64,000 bases of DNA from Streptomyces sp. BHT-5-2 (GTDB taxonomy: Bacteria > Actinomycetota > Actinomycetes > Streptomycetales > Streptomycetaceae): positions 4,774,001 to 4,838,000 of the forward strand of contig NZ_CP081496.1 in the NCBI RefSeq assembly GCF_019774615.1. The letters run 5' to 3'. This document shows, in pieces, positions 46,756 through 54,362 of the stretch. A program made the translations under genes and the position numbers. Below the pieces are notes generated by a model that saw only the letters and a program-made list of their open reading frames with translations, was not told the origin of the DNA and did not search any database. Each line of letters starts with the position of its first letter. Positions within the stretch are counted from its first letter, which is position 1.

Positions 46756-47627
46756 CAGCCCGTGCGGGGGGCCGGCACCGGGGCCGGTCCGGGTAGCGCC
46801 AGCAGATCGGTGTGGTGCACCGTGACCGCCAACTCCCCCGCCGCGCAGGCCGCCAGGCGCCGCCGCAGATATCCGTCGGCCGCGGCGGCCAGCTGCGGGC
46901 GCTGCGCGCGGGCGGCGGCGACCCGGCCCCGCAGCCAGTGCTCGGTCAGCGCGCGCTCGGGCCCGCCCAGCCGCCAGGGGCTGGGCCGGGTCAGCACCCG
47001 CGCGCCGCGCCGGGTGAACGCCTCGGTGGCCGCCGCGACCGCGTCCGGGCCCAGCAGCCGGCGGCCGCCCGCGGTCCGCCGCTGGTGGGCGTCGAACGCG
47101 GCGGAGAGCGCGGCGTCGAGGGGGTCGGCCGGGGACAGCTCGACGCGGCCGGTGACCGAGAGCGCCAGCAGCACCGGGCAGCCGGCGCCCGTGCAGGCCG
47201 CGGCGAGGGATGCCAGCTCGTCTCGGGTGAGCAGGTCGAGCAGTGCGGAGGCGGTCACCAGGGACGTGCCGGCGAGCGCCTCGGCGGTCAGGGCGGTCAG
47301 GTCGCCGTGCGCGGTCACGGCCGTAACCGGCCGTCCGTCGGCGGTGGTTGACGGCAGCCGGCTCCGGGCCCGGGCCAGCAGCTCCGGGTCGTGGTCCTGG
47401 AGGATCCAGCGCTGGGGGCCGGGCAGCCGGGCCGCGAGCCAGCGGCCCATCGCGCCCGTGCCGCAGCCCAGGTCGCGGATGACGAGGCCGTCCGGGCGCT
47501 CGGGGGCGGCGGCGAGCCGGTCGCGCAGCGGACCCAGCAGCTCCGGTGCGCGGGCCGCGGCGTCCGCGGGCTCGCGCAACTCCAGCCAGTCGGGGCAGAA
47601 GTACGGGCTGCCGACCGCACCTCTCAT
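46755..47627 (-). CDS. SAM-dependent methyltransferase
   Basis: 290 aa. Motif I is LVIRDLGCGTGAMGRWLAARLPG, with the acidic residue in WILQDHDPELLARA and the aspartate of AHGDLTALTAEAL. A C-terminal helical cap follows (LTEHWLRGRVAAARAQRPQLAAAADGYLRRRL). The start overlaps the glycosyltransferase stop by 4 nt (ATGA). The substrate is presumably an intermediate of the pterin-like cluster. Confidence 0.85.
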   Translation of the reverse strand: MRGAVGSPYFCPDWLELREPADAAARAPELLGPLRDRLAAAPERPDGLVIRDLGCGTGAMGRWLAARLPGPQRWILQDHDPELLARARSRLPSTTADGRPVTAVTAHGDLTALTAEALAGTSLVTASALLDLLTRDELASLAAACTGAGCPVLLALSVTGRVELSPADPLDAALSAAFDAHQRRTAGGRRLLGPDAVAAATEAFTRRGARVLTRPSPWRLGGPERALTEHWLRGRVAAARAQRPQLAAAADGYLRRRLAACAAGELAVTVHHTDLLALPGPAPVPAPRTG

Positions 47628-48736
47628 GGGCTCCGCGGTGCGGTCCGCAGTCGTTCCAGCGCCCCGGCCAGGCTGTGCGACGTCGTCTCCCACCCCTCCA
47701 GCATGGCACGGCGGGCCGCGGCGGCGTCCGCCAGTCGCCGCCGCAGCGCCGGACCGTCGAACCACGCGCGCAGCGCCCCGGCGAGCGCCGCCGGTTCGCC
47801 GGGCGGGACCAACAGGCCGGGCACACGGCCGTCGGGGGCCCGTCCGACCGCCTCGGGCACCCCGTCCACGGCCGTGGCCAGCACCGGGATGCCGCGCGCC
47901 AGCGCCTCGGTGAGCACCATGCCGTACGTCTCGGCGTACGAGGCGAGCAGCACCAGGTCGGCGGCGGCGTAGCAGGCGGCCAGCGCGGCACCGGTCCGCG
48001 GTCCGGCCAGTCGGACGCGGTCCGTCAGGCCCAGCTCCCGTATCCGTGCGCGCAGTTGCCGGGCGCATTCCGGGTCCTGGTCCGTCCCGCCGACGAAGGT
48101 GCAGGTCCAGGGCGCGTCGGTGACGGTCGCTAGGGCGTCCACCAGGCGGCGGTGGCCCTTGCGCGGGGTCACCGACGCCACGCACAGCAGTCCGCCGGCG
48201 CCGTCCGTGCCGGGGGCGGGCGGGGCCGGGTCGGCGCCCGGCCGGGCGACCGTCACCGGCGGCAGTCCCGGCCCGTGGTGGGCGCGGATGCGGCGGGCCG
48301 CCCAGTCGCTGGTGGCGATCACCGCGCCGACGGTGTGCAGGGCGCGCCGTTCCCGGGCGTCCAGCTCCGCCGCCGTCCCGGGGTCGAGCCCGGTCTCGTC
48401 GGCGAGCGGCAGGTGCAGCAGGACGGCCAGGCGCAGCCGGGCGGCCGCGGGACGGAGGACATCGGGCACCCCGCACGCCAGCAGGCCGTCCAGCAGCACC
48501 GGTGCGCCGTCCGGCAGTTCGGCCAGCAGCCGGGCCAGGCGGGCGGTGGCGGCGGCGTCCGGGCGCGGCCAGCCGCCGGGCAGCGGGTGGCGGTGCACCC
48601 GCCAGCCGAGGGCCGCCAGTTCGCGGCAGACCCGCAGGTCGTAGACGTTGCCGCCGCTGGGCGCCGCGGGGTCGGCGACGCCGCCGGGCAGGACGGCGTG
48701 CACCTCGCGCGGGCCCTCCGGGCCGGGGGCGGTCAC
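47624..48736 (-). CDS. Glycosyltransferase, GT4 family
   Basis: 370 aa from the GTG at 48736; the frame extends upstream, but those residues overlap the PTPS gene region and look non-coding. The GT-B fold is shown by PSGGNVYDLRVCRELAALGWRVHRHPL, LLCVASVTPRKGHRRLVDAL (R-K donor site) and the E-x7-E element ETYGMVLTEALARGIPVLATAVDGVPEAV. It transfers a sugar from an NDP-sugar. It is coupled to the methyltransferase. Confidence 0.88.
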   Translation of the reverse strand: MTAPGPEGPREVHAVLPGGVADPAAPSGGNVYDLRVCRELAALGWRVHRHPLPGGWPRPDAAATARLARLLAELPDGAPVLLDGLLACGVPDVLRPAAARLRLAVLLHLPLADETGLDPGTAAELDARERRALHTVGAVIATSDWAARRIRAHHGPGLPPVTVARPGADPAPPAPGTDGAGGLLCVASVTPRKGHRRLVDALATVTDAPWTCTFVGGTDQDPECARQLRARIRELGLTDRVRLAGPRTGAALAACYAAADLVLLASYAETYGMVLTEALARGIPVLATAVDGVPEAVGRAPDGRVPGLLVPPGEPAALAGALRAWFDGPALRRRLADAAAARRAMLEGWETTSHSLAGALERLRTAPRSP

Positions 48737-48758
48737 CGGGTACGGCCGCCGGGCCGGT

Positions 48759-49157
48759 TCACAGCGCGCGCTCGTAACTGGCCCAGGCGATATGGGATTC
48801 GTGCAGGGTGACGGTGATGCCGGCGAGCTCGCGGGCGCCGGCACCGAGGTTGCCGGCGTGCACACGGTCGGCGAGCCGGTCGGCGATGACCCTGGCCAGT
48901 GCCTCGGTGGAGGTGTTGGTGCCGGCGAAGGCGGGTTCGTCGTCGAGGTTGCGGTAGTTGAGCTCGGCGACCACCGCGCCCAGTTCCTGGGTGGCCAGGC
49001 CGATGTCGACCACGATGTCGTCGTCGTCGAGTTCGGGGCGGCGGAAGGTGGCGTCCACGATGAAGGTCGCGCCGTGCAGGCGCTGCGCCGGGCCGAAGAC
49101 CGCGCCGCGGAAGCTGTGCGCGACCATCAGGTGGTCGCGGACGGTGATGCTGAACAC
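48759..49157 (-). CDS. Divergent 6-pyruvoyltetrahydropterin synthase/QueD-family protein
   Basis: 132 aa; the GTG has GGAGGA 6 nt upstream. The overall T-fold is recognisable: MFSITVRDHLMVAHSF, LHGATFIVDATF, VVDIGLATQELGAVVAELNYRNLDDEPAF, TNTSTEALARVIADRL and the C-terminal LHESHIAWASYE with the substrate-binding Glu. Of the three zinc histidines H14 and H28 remain, but the usual HGH is HGA (A30), and no catalytic Cys precedes it. It therefore cannot work exactly as QueD or PTPS and may bind or transform a related pyrimidine/pterin. Confidence 0.85.
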   Translation of the reverse strand: MFSITVRDHLMVAHSFRGAVFGPAQRLHGATFIVDATFRRPELDDDDIVVDIGLATQELGAVVAELNYRNLDDEPAFAGTNTSTEALARVIADRLADRVHAGNLGAGARELAGITVTLHESHIAWASYERAL

Positions 49158-49203
49158 GGGTGTTCCTCCAGGTGTGCGGTGAACGGGGCGGCGCGGGGCA
49201 GTG

Positions 49204-50214
49204 TCACGCCGGGTAGCGGATGCGGTGGCAGAGCGCCGGGAGCGCGCCGGAGGCCAACCGGGGCAGCACCGACGGCAGTTCGGCGAAGGGCGATTCGCCG
49301 GTGATCAGCGCGTCGAAGGCGGGGTCGGCGAGGAGGTCGAGCGCCAGCCCGAGCCGGTCGGCGAAGCCGCGCCGGCCGCGGCGGGCCGGGGCGACGGCAC
49401 CGACCTGGCTGCTGCGGACGGTCAGCCGGCGGGAGTGGAAGGACTCCCCCAGCGGCAGACTCACCCGGCGGTCGCCGTACCAGCTCAGCTCGATCACGGT
49501 GCCTTCCGGCGCGAGGAGTTCGAGAGCGCGGGTCAGGCCCTCCTCGGTGGCGCTGGCGTGCACGACGAGGTCGCAGTCGCCGCGGGCGTCGGCGGGCAGC
49601 GCGAACGCGACGCCCAGCGCCGCGGCGGTGGCCGCGCGCGCCGGATCGGCGTCGACCAGCTGGACCCGGGCGGCCGGGTAGCGGGCCAGCAGCGCGGCGG
49701 CCGCGGCCCCGACCATGCCGCCGCCGATCACCGCGATCCGGTCGCCGAGCAGCGGCGCGGCGTCCCACACGGCGTTCACCGCGGTCTCGACGGTGCCGGC
49801 GAGGACGGCGCGCGCCGCGGGGACGGTGTCGGGCACGGGGGTCACCGCGTCCGCCGGGACGACGTAGTGCGTCTGGTGCGGGTGGAGGCAGAAGACCGTG
49901 CGGCCGTGGAGCGGGCCCGGCCCCTCCTCGACCACGCCCACGCTCAGATAGCCGTACTTGACGGGTGCCGGGAACGCGCCCTCCTGGAACGGGGCCCGCA
50001 TCGCCGTGTACTGGCTCTCGGGGACACCGCCGCGGAAGACCAGGCTCTCGGTGCCCCGGCTCACCCCGGAGTACAGCGTGCGCACCAGGACCTCGCCGGC
50101 GCCGGGGCGCGGCAGCTCGGCCGTCCGGATCTCGCCGCGGCCGGGGGCGCTCAGCCAGAAGCTCTCGGCGACGCGCGGCAAGGATTCCTCCTGGACGGTG
50201 CGGCGATGCGTCAT
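49204..50214 (-). CDS. Zinc-type (MDR) alcohol dehydrogenase-like protein
   Basis: 336 aa from the ATG at 50214 (MTHRRTVQEESLPRVAESFWL). ATGs at 50232 and 50244 are in frame; none has a clear ribosome-binding site. GroES-like N-domain (RPGAGEVLVRTLYSGVSRGTESLVFRG) and Rossmann domain (IAVIGGGMVGAAAAALLARYP). The structural zinc cysteines are absent, and the catalytic Cys is not at the usual place (GVSRGTE). This matches the BchC-like/threonine-dehydrogenase-like subgroup often annotated in pigment or pterin loci. It is 46 nt upstream of the PTPS gene. Confidence 0.87.
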   Translation of the reverse strand: MTHRRTVQEESLPRVAESFWLSAPGRGEIRTAELPRPGAGEVLVRTLYSGVSRGTESLVFRGGVPESQYTAMRAPFQEGAFPAPVKYGYLSVGVVEEGPGPLHGRTVFCLHPHQTHYVVPADAVTPVPDTVPAARAVLAGTVETAVNAVWDAAPLLGDRIAVIGGGMVGAAAAALLARYPAARVQLVDADPARAATAAALGVAFALPADARGDCDLVVHASATEEGLTRALELLAPEGTVIELSWYGDRRVSLPLGESFHSRRLTVRSSQVGAVAPARRGRRGFADRLGLALDLLADPAFDALITGESPFAELPSVLPRLASGALPALCHRIRYPA

Positions 50215-50303
50215 GAATGCTGAGGGGCGCATGCCGGGGCTCATGGCGACGCGGTCACCCTACGCGGCGTCCCCCGGCTCCGCCACAGGGTCGGGGAGGT
50301 GCG

Positions 50304-51077
50304 ATGGCCGGACAAGTACGGTGCGGGGCGCGGCTGTTCGGCCCGGACCTGGTGGTCGGGGCGGTCGCGCAGCTGGTGCTGCTGGAGGTGCTGTGCCGGG
50401 TGGTGGGGCTGGGCCCGGTGGGCTGGCTGGCGGGTGTCGCCTTCGCGGCGGTCACCGGGGCCGTGCTCGTCCGGGCGGTGCGCGGGTCCTGGCTGCGGAG
50501 CTTCGGTCCCGCCAACCGCGTCACGCTGGCCCGGGCCGCGCTCGTCGGCGGGGTGACGGCGCTGGTCGCCGACTCCTTCGCCCGGCCGGTGCCGGTGGCG
50601 GCGCTCGTGGGGCCGGCCTCGGTGGCGCTGGCGCTGGACGCGGTGGACGGACGGGTGGCCCGGCGCACCGGGACGGCGACGGCGCTGGGGGCGCGGTTCG
50701 ACATGGAGGTCGACGCGTTCCTGATCCTGGTGCTGTCCGTCCACGCGGCGGGTCCGCTGGGGCCGTGGGTGCCGGTCATCGGCGCCCTGCGCTATCTGTT
50801 CGTCGCGGCGTCCTGGGTGCTGCCGTGGCTGTGTGCGCCGCTGCCGCCCAGCATGGCGCGCAAGACGGTGGCCGCGGTGCAGGGCGTGGTGCTCGTGGCG
50901 GCGGGGGCCGGGTTCGCACCGCGGGTGCTGGAGCGGGGTGCGGTGGCGGGGGCGCTGGCGCTGCTGGTGTGGTCGTTCGGGCGGGACGTCGGGTGGCTGT
51001 GGCGGGCCCGGGAGCGGGCCGGCGGGGCGTCCGCGGTGCGGGCGGGCGGCGGGGAGTCGGTGCCGCGCCCGGGGTGA
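50304..51077 (+). CDS. CDP-alcohol phosphatidyltransferase
   Basis: 257 aa; the ATG has GGGAGG 6 nt upstream. The full family motif D-x2-D-G-x2-A-R-x8-G-x3-D-x3-D is present (LDAVDGRVARR, then GARFDMEVD), with about six transmembrane helices. It joins a CDP-activated group (usually CDP-diacylglycerol) to an alcohol. It is divergent from the dehydrogenase (89 nt) and belongs by position to the pterin-like cluster, where the acceptor or donor could be a polyol such as a ribityl intermediate (inference). Confidence 0.9.
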   Translation: MAGQVRCGARLFGPDLVVGAVAQLVLLEVLCRVVGLGPVGWLAGVAFAAVTGAVLVRAVRGSWLRSFGPANRVTLARAALVGGVTALVADSFARPVPVAALVGPASVALALDAVDGRVARRTGTATALGARFDMEVDAFLILVLSVHAAGPLGPWVPVIGALRYLFVAASWVLPWLCAPLPPSMARKTVAAVQGVVLVAAGAGFAPRVLERGAVAGALALLVWSFGRDVGWLWRARERAGGASAVRAGGGESVPRPG

Positions 51078-51090
51078 GGGCGGGGTCGTG

Positions 51091-51228
51091 TCAGGTCCCG
51101 GCGTGCCGGCCGAGGTAGACGACGAGCACGAGGAACACCAGCACCAGGTGGGTCACGGCGATGTAGAGCAGCGCCCGTATCCACAGGCTGCGCCGGACCG
51201 CCTCGTGGGCGGCGGCCCGGTGGGTCAC
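51091..51228 (-). CDS. Possible very small membrane protein, 45 aa
   Basis: From a GTG at 51228: a charged N-segment (HRAAAHEAVRRSLWIR) and one strong transmembrane helix (LLYIAVTHLVLVFLVLVVYLG). The pattern resembles single-span actinobacterial proteins of the DUF6126 type. The ribosome-binding site is weak. It is convergent with the phosphatidyltransferase gene (13-nt gap). Confidence 0.45.
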   Translation of the reverse strand: MTHRAAAHEAVRRSLWIRALLYIAVTHLVLVFLVLVVYLGRHAGT

Positions 51229-51551
51229 CAGGACGGTGCCGGGCAGACGGGCCAGGCGGGTGCCGGGGCGGACCGCAGTGGCCCGGGCCCGGCGGACGCC
51301 GCAGCGCGGCGACATCCGGTGCCGGGCGGCGAGGTCGGGGCAGCTCCGCCCGTGGCCGCGGGCGGAGCGCAGCGGGCCCGGACCGGGGCGGCGGCCCCGG
51401 CAGGTCCGGGCGGAGGCGGTGGGTATGCAGGTGCGGGAGCGGACCGCGCGCCACAGCGGCGGCCCTTTGCGTCGTGGTGCGCCGGACATCGGCGGTCACC
51501 CGGCTACGGCGGCGCCGGACCGCACCGGGCGCGGCCGCGGCGGCGTGCCGC

Positions 51552-51752
51552 TCACTCCGGCGCCCCGGCCTGGGGCGCGGCCCCGGAGGCGCGGTCCGGG
51601 TCGATCCCGATGCCGTGCGCGATCCGCAGCGCGTCGTCCAGTTCGTCCTGCGCGACGGCCAGCGCACAGGCGTCGTCGGCGTCGCGCGCCGCTTCGACGG
51701 CGGCCCGTGCCGCGCGCACCCGCTCCCGTACCGACTCGGCGAAACCGCCCAC
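51552..51752 (-). CDS. Small helical protein, 66 aa
   Basis: GTG start with GGAGGG 6 nt upstream. The product is almost wholly one predicted amphipathic helix pair (FAESVRERVRAARAAVEAARDADD and AVAQDELDDALRIAHGIGI) with a short proline/alanine tail. It looks like a conserved small Streptomyces protein of unknown function. No nearby gene suggests a role. The 51753-52008 stretch upstream is an AT-richer intergenic region with no gene. Confidence 0.6.
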   Translation of the reverse strand: MGGFAESVRERVRAARAAVEAARDADDACALAVAQDELDDALRIAHGIGIDPDRASGAAPQAGAPE

Positions 51753-52008
51753 GCATGCCCTCCGCGTTCAGGCCGACCGGCCATCGCGTTGATCGTTGAA
51801 CAGGGGAATTCCTCAACTGTAGACGAAGGACCCGCCGGGTTGAATGGCCGGGGCGCGACCGGCGGGTCCGCTCCTCGTACCGAACCGACGGCCCGGCCCC
51901 GTCACTTGCCGCCCTTGAATCTCCCGTTGCGGGAGCTTCTACGGTCCGAAGCCCGCGGCCGCCGCCCCGGCGGACCCGTGCGGTGGACGAGGAACAAGGA
52001 GCGCGCGC

Positions 52009-52782
52009 ATGACGGCATTCGTCCTGGTGTCGGGTGGCCACACCGGTGGCTGGATCTGGCGGGAGGTGACCGCGCTGCTGCGGGAGCGGGGGCACACCGC
52101 GCTTCCGGTGACGCTGACCGGGATGGGCGACCGGAGGCACCTGGCCGGCCCGGACACGGACCTGGAGACGCACATCGAGGACATCGTGCAGGTGCTGGAC
52201 CACGAGGACGTCCGGGAGGGGGTGCTGGTGGGGCACTGCTACGGCCTGCTCCCGGTGCTGGGGGCCGCCGACCGGCGCCCGGACCGGGCGGGCGCGGTGG
52301 TCCATCTGGACACCGGGATGCCCCGGGACGGCGACGCGGGCGTCGACGTGATGCCCGACCCGGCCCTGCGGGACCTGCTGCTGCGGCTGGCGGCGGAGGG
52401 CGACGGGCGGTTCATACCGCCTCCGCTGCTGGACGACGAGGAGCGGTGGGGCAGTCTCACCGGCGTGTCGCCGGCCGACCGGGAGCGGCTGGTGCGGCTG
52501 GCGGCGCCGCAGCCGCTGGCGACGCTGACCCGGCCGCTGCGCCTGACCGGCGCGGCCGCGGAGCTGCCCGGCACCGGTGTCTTCTGCACCGCCAACGGGG
52601 CGAGCATCGCGGCGGTGCAGGCCCTGGTGGCCACCGGGGACCCGCGGTACGCGGTGCTCACCGAGCCCCGGGTGGGCTACTTCGACCTGGACACCGGGCA
52701 CTATCCGATGCTGTCGCGGCCCGGTGAGCTGACCGAGGTGCTGATCCGGGCGGCGGCCGGCGAGGGCCGCCGCCTCGGTTGA
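52009..52782 (+). CDS. Alpha/beta hydrolase with Cys in the nucleophile position
   Basis: 257 aa. The fold of the plant-esterase/hydroxynitrile-lyase-like branch is clear: FVLVSGGHTGGWIWREVTALLRERGH, LTGMGDRRHL, and the catalytic His in FDLDTGHYPMLSRPGEL. The nucleophile elbow reads VGHCYGLL, so the expected Ser of GHSYG is Cys77. Dienelactone hydrolases naturally use Cys, but they belong to another branch. The ATG has AAGGAG nearby. Whether it is active or a binding protein is open. It is not obviously part of the adjacent pigment locus. Confidence 0.87.
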   Translation: MTAFVLVSGGHTGGWIWREVTALLRERGHTALPVTLTGMGDRRHLAGPDTDLETHIEDIVQVLDHEDVREGVLVGHCYGLLPVLGAADRRPDRAGAVVHLDTGMPRDGDAGVDVMPDPALRDLLLRLAAEGDGRFIPPPLLDDEERWGSLTGVSPADRERLVRLAAPQPLATLTRPLRLTGAAAELPGTGVFCTANGASIAAVQALVATGDPRYAVLTEPRVGYFDLDTGHYPMLSRPGELTEVLIRAAAGEGRRLG

Positions 52783-52790
52783 CCCGACCC

Positions 52791-52834
52791 GGCCGCCCGT
52801 CCTGGGAGCTCCCGGCAGTGCGGGGCGGGCGGCC
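52791..52834 (+). terminator. Possible terminator after the alpha/beta hydrolase gene
   Basis: GGCCGCCCG (52791-52799) pairs with CGGGCGGCC (52826-52834); the 26-nt loop contains a second palindrome GGGAGCTCCC. The rest of 52835-53201 shows short proline-rich open frames on both strands that I do not believe, and no other signal. Confidence 0.5.
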
Positions 52835-53201
52835 ACCCCGGTAGCGGCCGTTGGAGTGATGAAGCGGACGGGAGCGCGGCGGACGGGTGTCGTCCGGCCG
52901 CGTGACGGCGTTGAGCATCCGTGACCGTCCCGCGCCTCCGCCCGTGGTTCCTGCCCGCCAGCCTCGCGGCCCTGTTGACGGAGGCCCTGCCGGACGGTAC
53001 GGCTGATGCCCCGTCCGATCCCGGGCCCGGCCCGGCGGCCGACCGGCGGCCGACTCCCGGGAGCGCCGAACGGCCGACCGTGCCGCGCTCCCCCGGTCGC
53101 CGGCCGGCCGCCTCCGGCCCGGAAAGCTGAGCGTTGCACGCACTGTGCCCACCGGGTTACCCCGTGTGGCGAGCGCGGATGATCGCCCATAGCTTCGCTT
53201 C

Positions 53202-54323
53202 ATGGCACTACGACAAAAGGCCCATGGGGCACGGCAAAAGGCCCATGGGGCACGGCGGATGAGCTACCTGGGCTGCGCGGCGGCGGTCCTGGCCGGGGCA
53301 CTCGGAACGGCCCCGCCGTCCAGCGCCTCGTCGGACCGCGACGACGAGGTGCTCGTCGTCCACCCCGGCGAATCGATCCAGCGCGCGGTGGACGCGGCGC
53401 ATCCCGGCGACACCGTGCTGCTGCTGCCGGGCGTGTACCGCGAGAGCGTGCTGATCGACAAGTCGCATGTGACGCTCCGCGGGACCGACGGCGACGCCGT
53501 GATCGTCCCGCCGGGCAGACGGGCGGGCAACGCCTGCGGGCGGAACGGCGACGGCATCTGCGTCACCGGCCGCGCCGGCGGCCCGGTCACCGGCGTCAAG
53601 CTGCGGCAGCTGACCGTCGAGGGCTTCCGCCGGAACGGCATCTGGGCCTCCGGCACCGAGGACTTGACGGTGCGCGGCGTCACCGCGCGGCACAACGGCC
53701 AGTGGGGCATCGCGCTGGAGAAGTCGGTGCGCAGCCTGCTCAGCGACAACACCGCCTCGGAGAACGGCGACGCGGGGATCTTCCTGGCCAACGTGGTCGA
53801 CGAGGAGGGCGGGGCGCTCGACACCCGGCGCACCCGGCTCGTGGACAACCGGCTGCTCGGCAACCGCATCGGCATCACGGTCCGGCGGCTGCGGAACCTG
53901 GAGATCGGCCACAACACCGTGTCCGGGAACTGCGCCGGGATCTTCGTCGTCGGCGACGAGGGCCGGCCCAAGGCCGGGGCGCTGACCGTCCGGGACAACG
54001 AGGTCTCGCGGAACAACAAGCACTGCCCGAAGACCAAGCGGCTGCCGTTCCTCCAGGGCTCCGGGGTCGTCCTCACCGGCACCGAGGAGACGCTGGTGAC
54101 GCACAACCTCGTCCGCGACAACGTCGGCAAGTCCCCGCTCTCCGGCGGTGTGGTGCTCTTCCCCAGCTTCGTCAAGGCCACCGGCGACCGGAACGTCATC
54201 AGCGACAACGTCGTGCTGCGGAACGCCCCGGCGGACCTGATCAACGCGGACCGGAACGGGCGGGGGAACGTCTTCACCCGCAACACCTGCCGGACCTCCA
54301 GGCCGCCCGGGCTGTGCGGCTAG
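53202..54323 (+). CDS. Secreted right-handed parallel beta-helix protein (NosD/pectate-lyase-like fold)
   Basis: 373 aa from the ATG at 53202, or 354 aa from the ATG at 53259. The N-terminus carries a signal peptide (YLGCAAAVLAGALGTAPPSSASS). The mature part opens VVHPGESIQRAVDAAHPGDTVLLLPGVYRESVLI, typical of NosD/periplasmic copper-binding-type beta helices, followed by parallel-beta-helix repeats rich in N, G and I (NGIWASGTEDLTVRGVTA, NGQWGIALE, NGDAGIFLANV). Four or more cysteines in the mature part may form disulfides. Substrate unknown; carbohydrate binding or lyase activity is possible. It has no operon partner except the O-methyltransferase 39 nt downstream. Confidence 0.85.
   Translation: MALRQKAHGARQKAHGARRMSYLGCAAAVLAGALGTAPPSSASSDRDDEVLVVHPGESIQRAVDAAHPGDTVLLLPGVYRESVLIDKSHVTLRGTDGDAVIVPPGRRAGNACGRNGDGICVTGRAGGPVTGVKLRQLTVEGFRRNGIWASGTEDLTVRGVTARHNGQWGIALEKSVRSLLSDNTASENGDAGIFLANVVDEEGGALDTRRTRLVDNRLLGNRIGITVRRLRNLEIGHNTVSGNCAGIFVVGDEGRPKAGALTVRDNEVSRNNKHCPKTKRLPFLQGSGVVLTGTEETLVTHNLVRDNVGKSPLSGGVVLFPSFVKATGDRNVISDNVVLRNAPADLINADRNGRGNVFTRNTCRTSRPPGLCG
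53214..53255 (+). repeat. Two perfect 21-nt direct repeats at the start of the beta-helix gene
   Basis: 53214-53234 and 53235-53255 are identical, starting CAAAAGGCCCATGGGGC. In frame they encode QKAHGAR twice and lengthen the basic n-region of the signal peptide. A start at 53259 would leave them in the leader instead. Confidence 0.9.
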
Positions 54324-54362
54324 GGCGCGAACCGGCGAACGTCAACGGAGAAACGAGGCGGC

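Noticed and set aside
52658..53203. Leftward 181-codon and rightward 69-codon frames in the gap after the alpha/beta hydrolase
   Set aside because: Products are Arg/Pro/Ser-rich with no domain, no ribosome-binding site and no plausible start. I treat the gap as non-coding.
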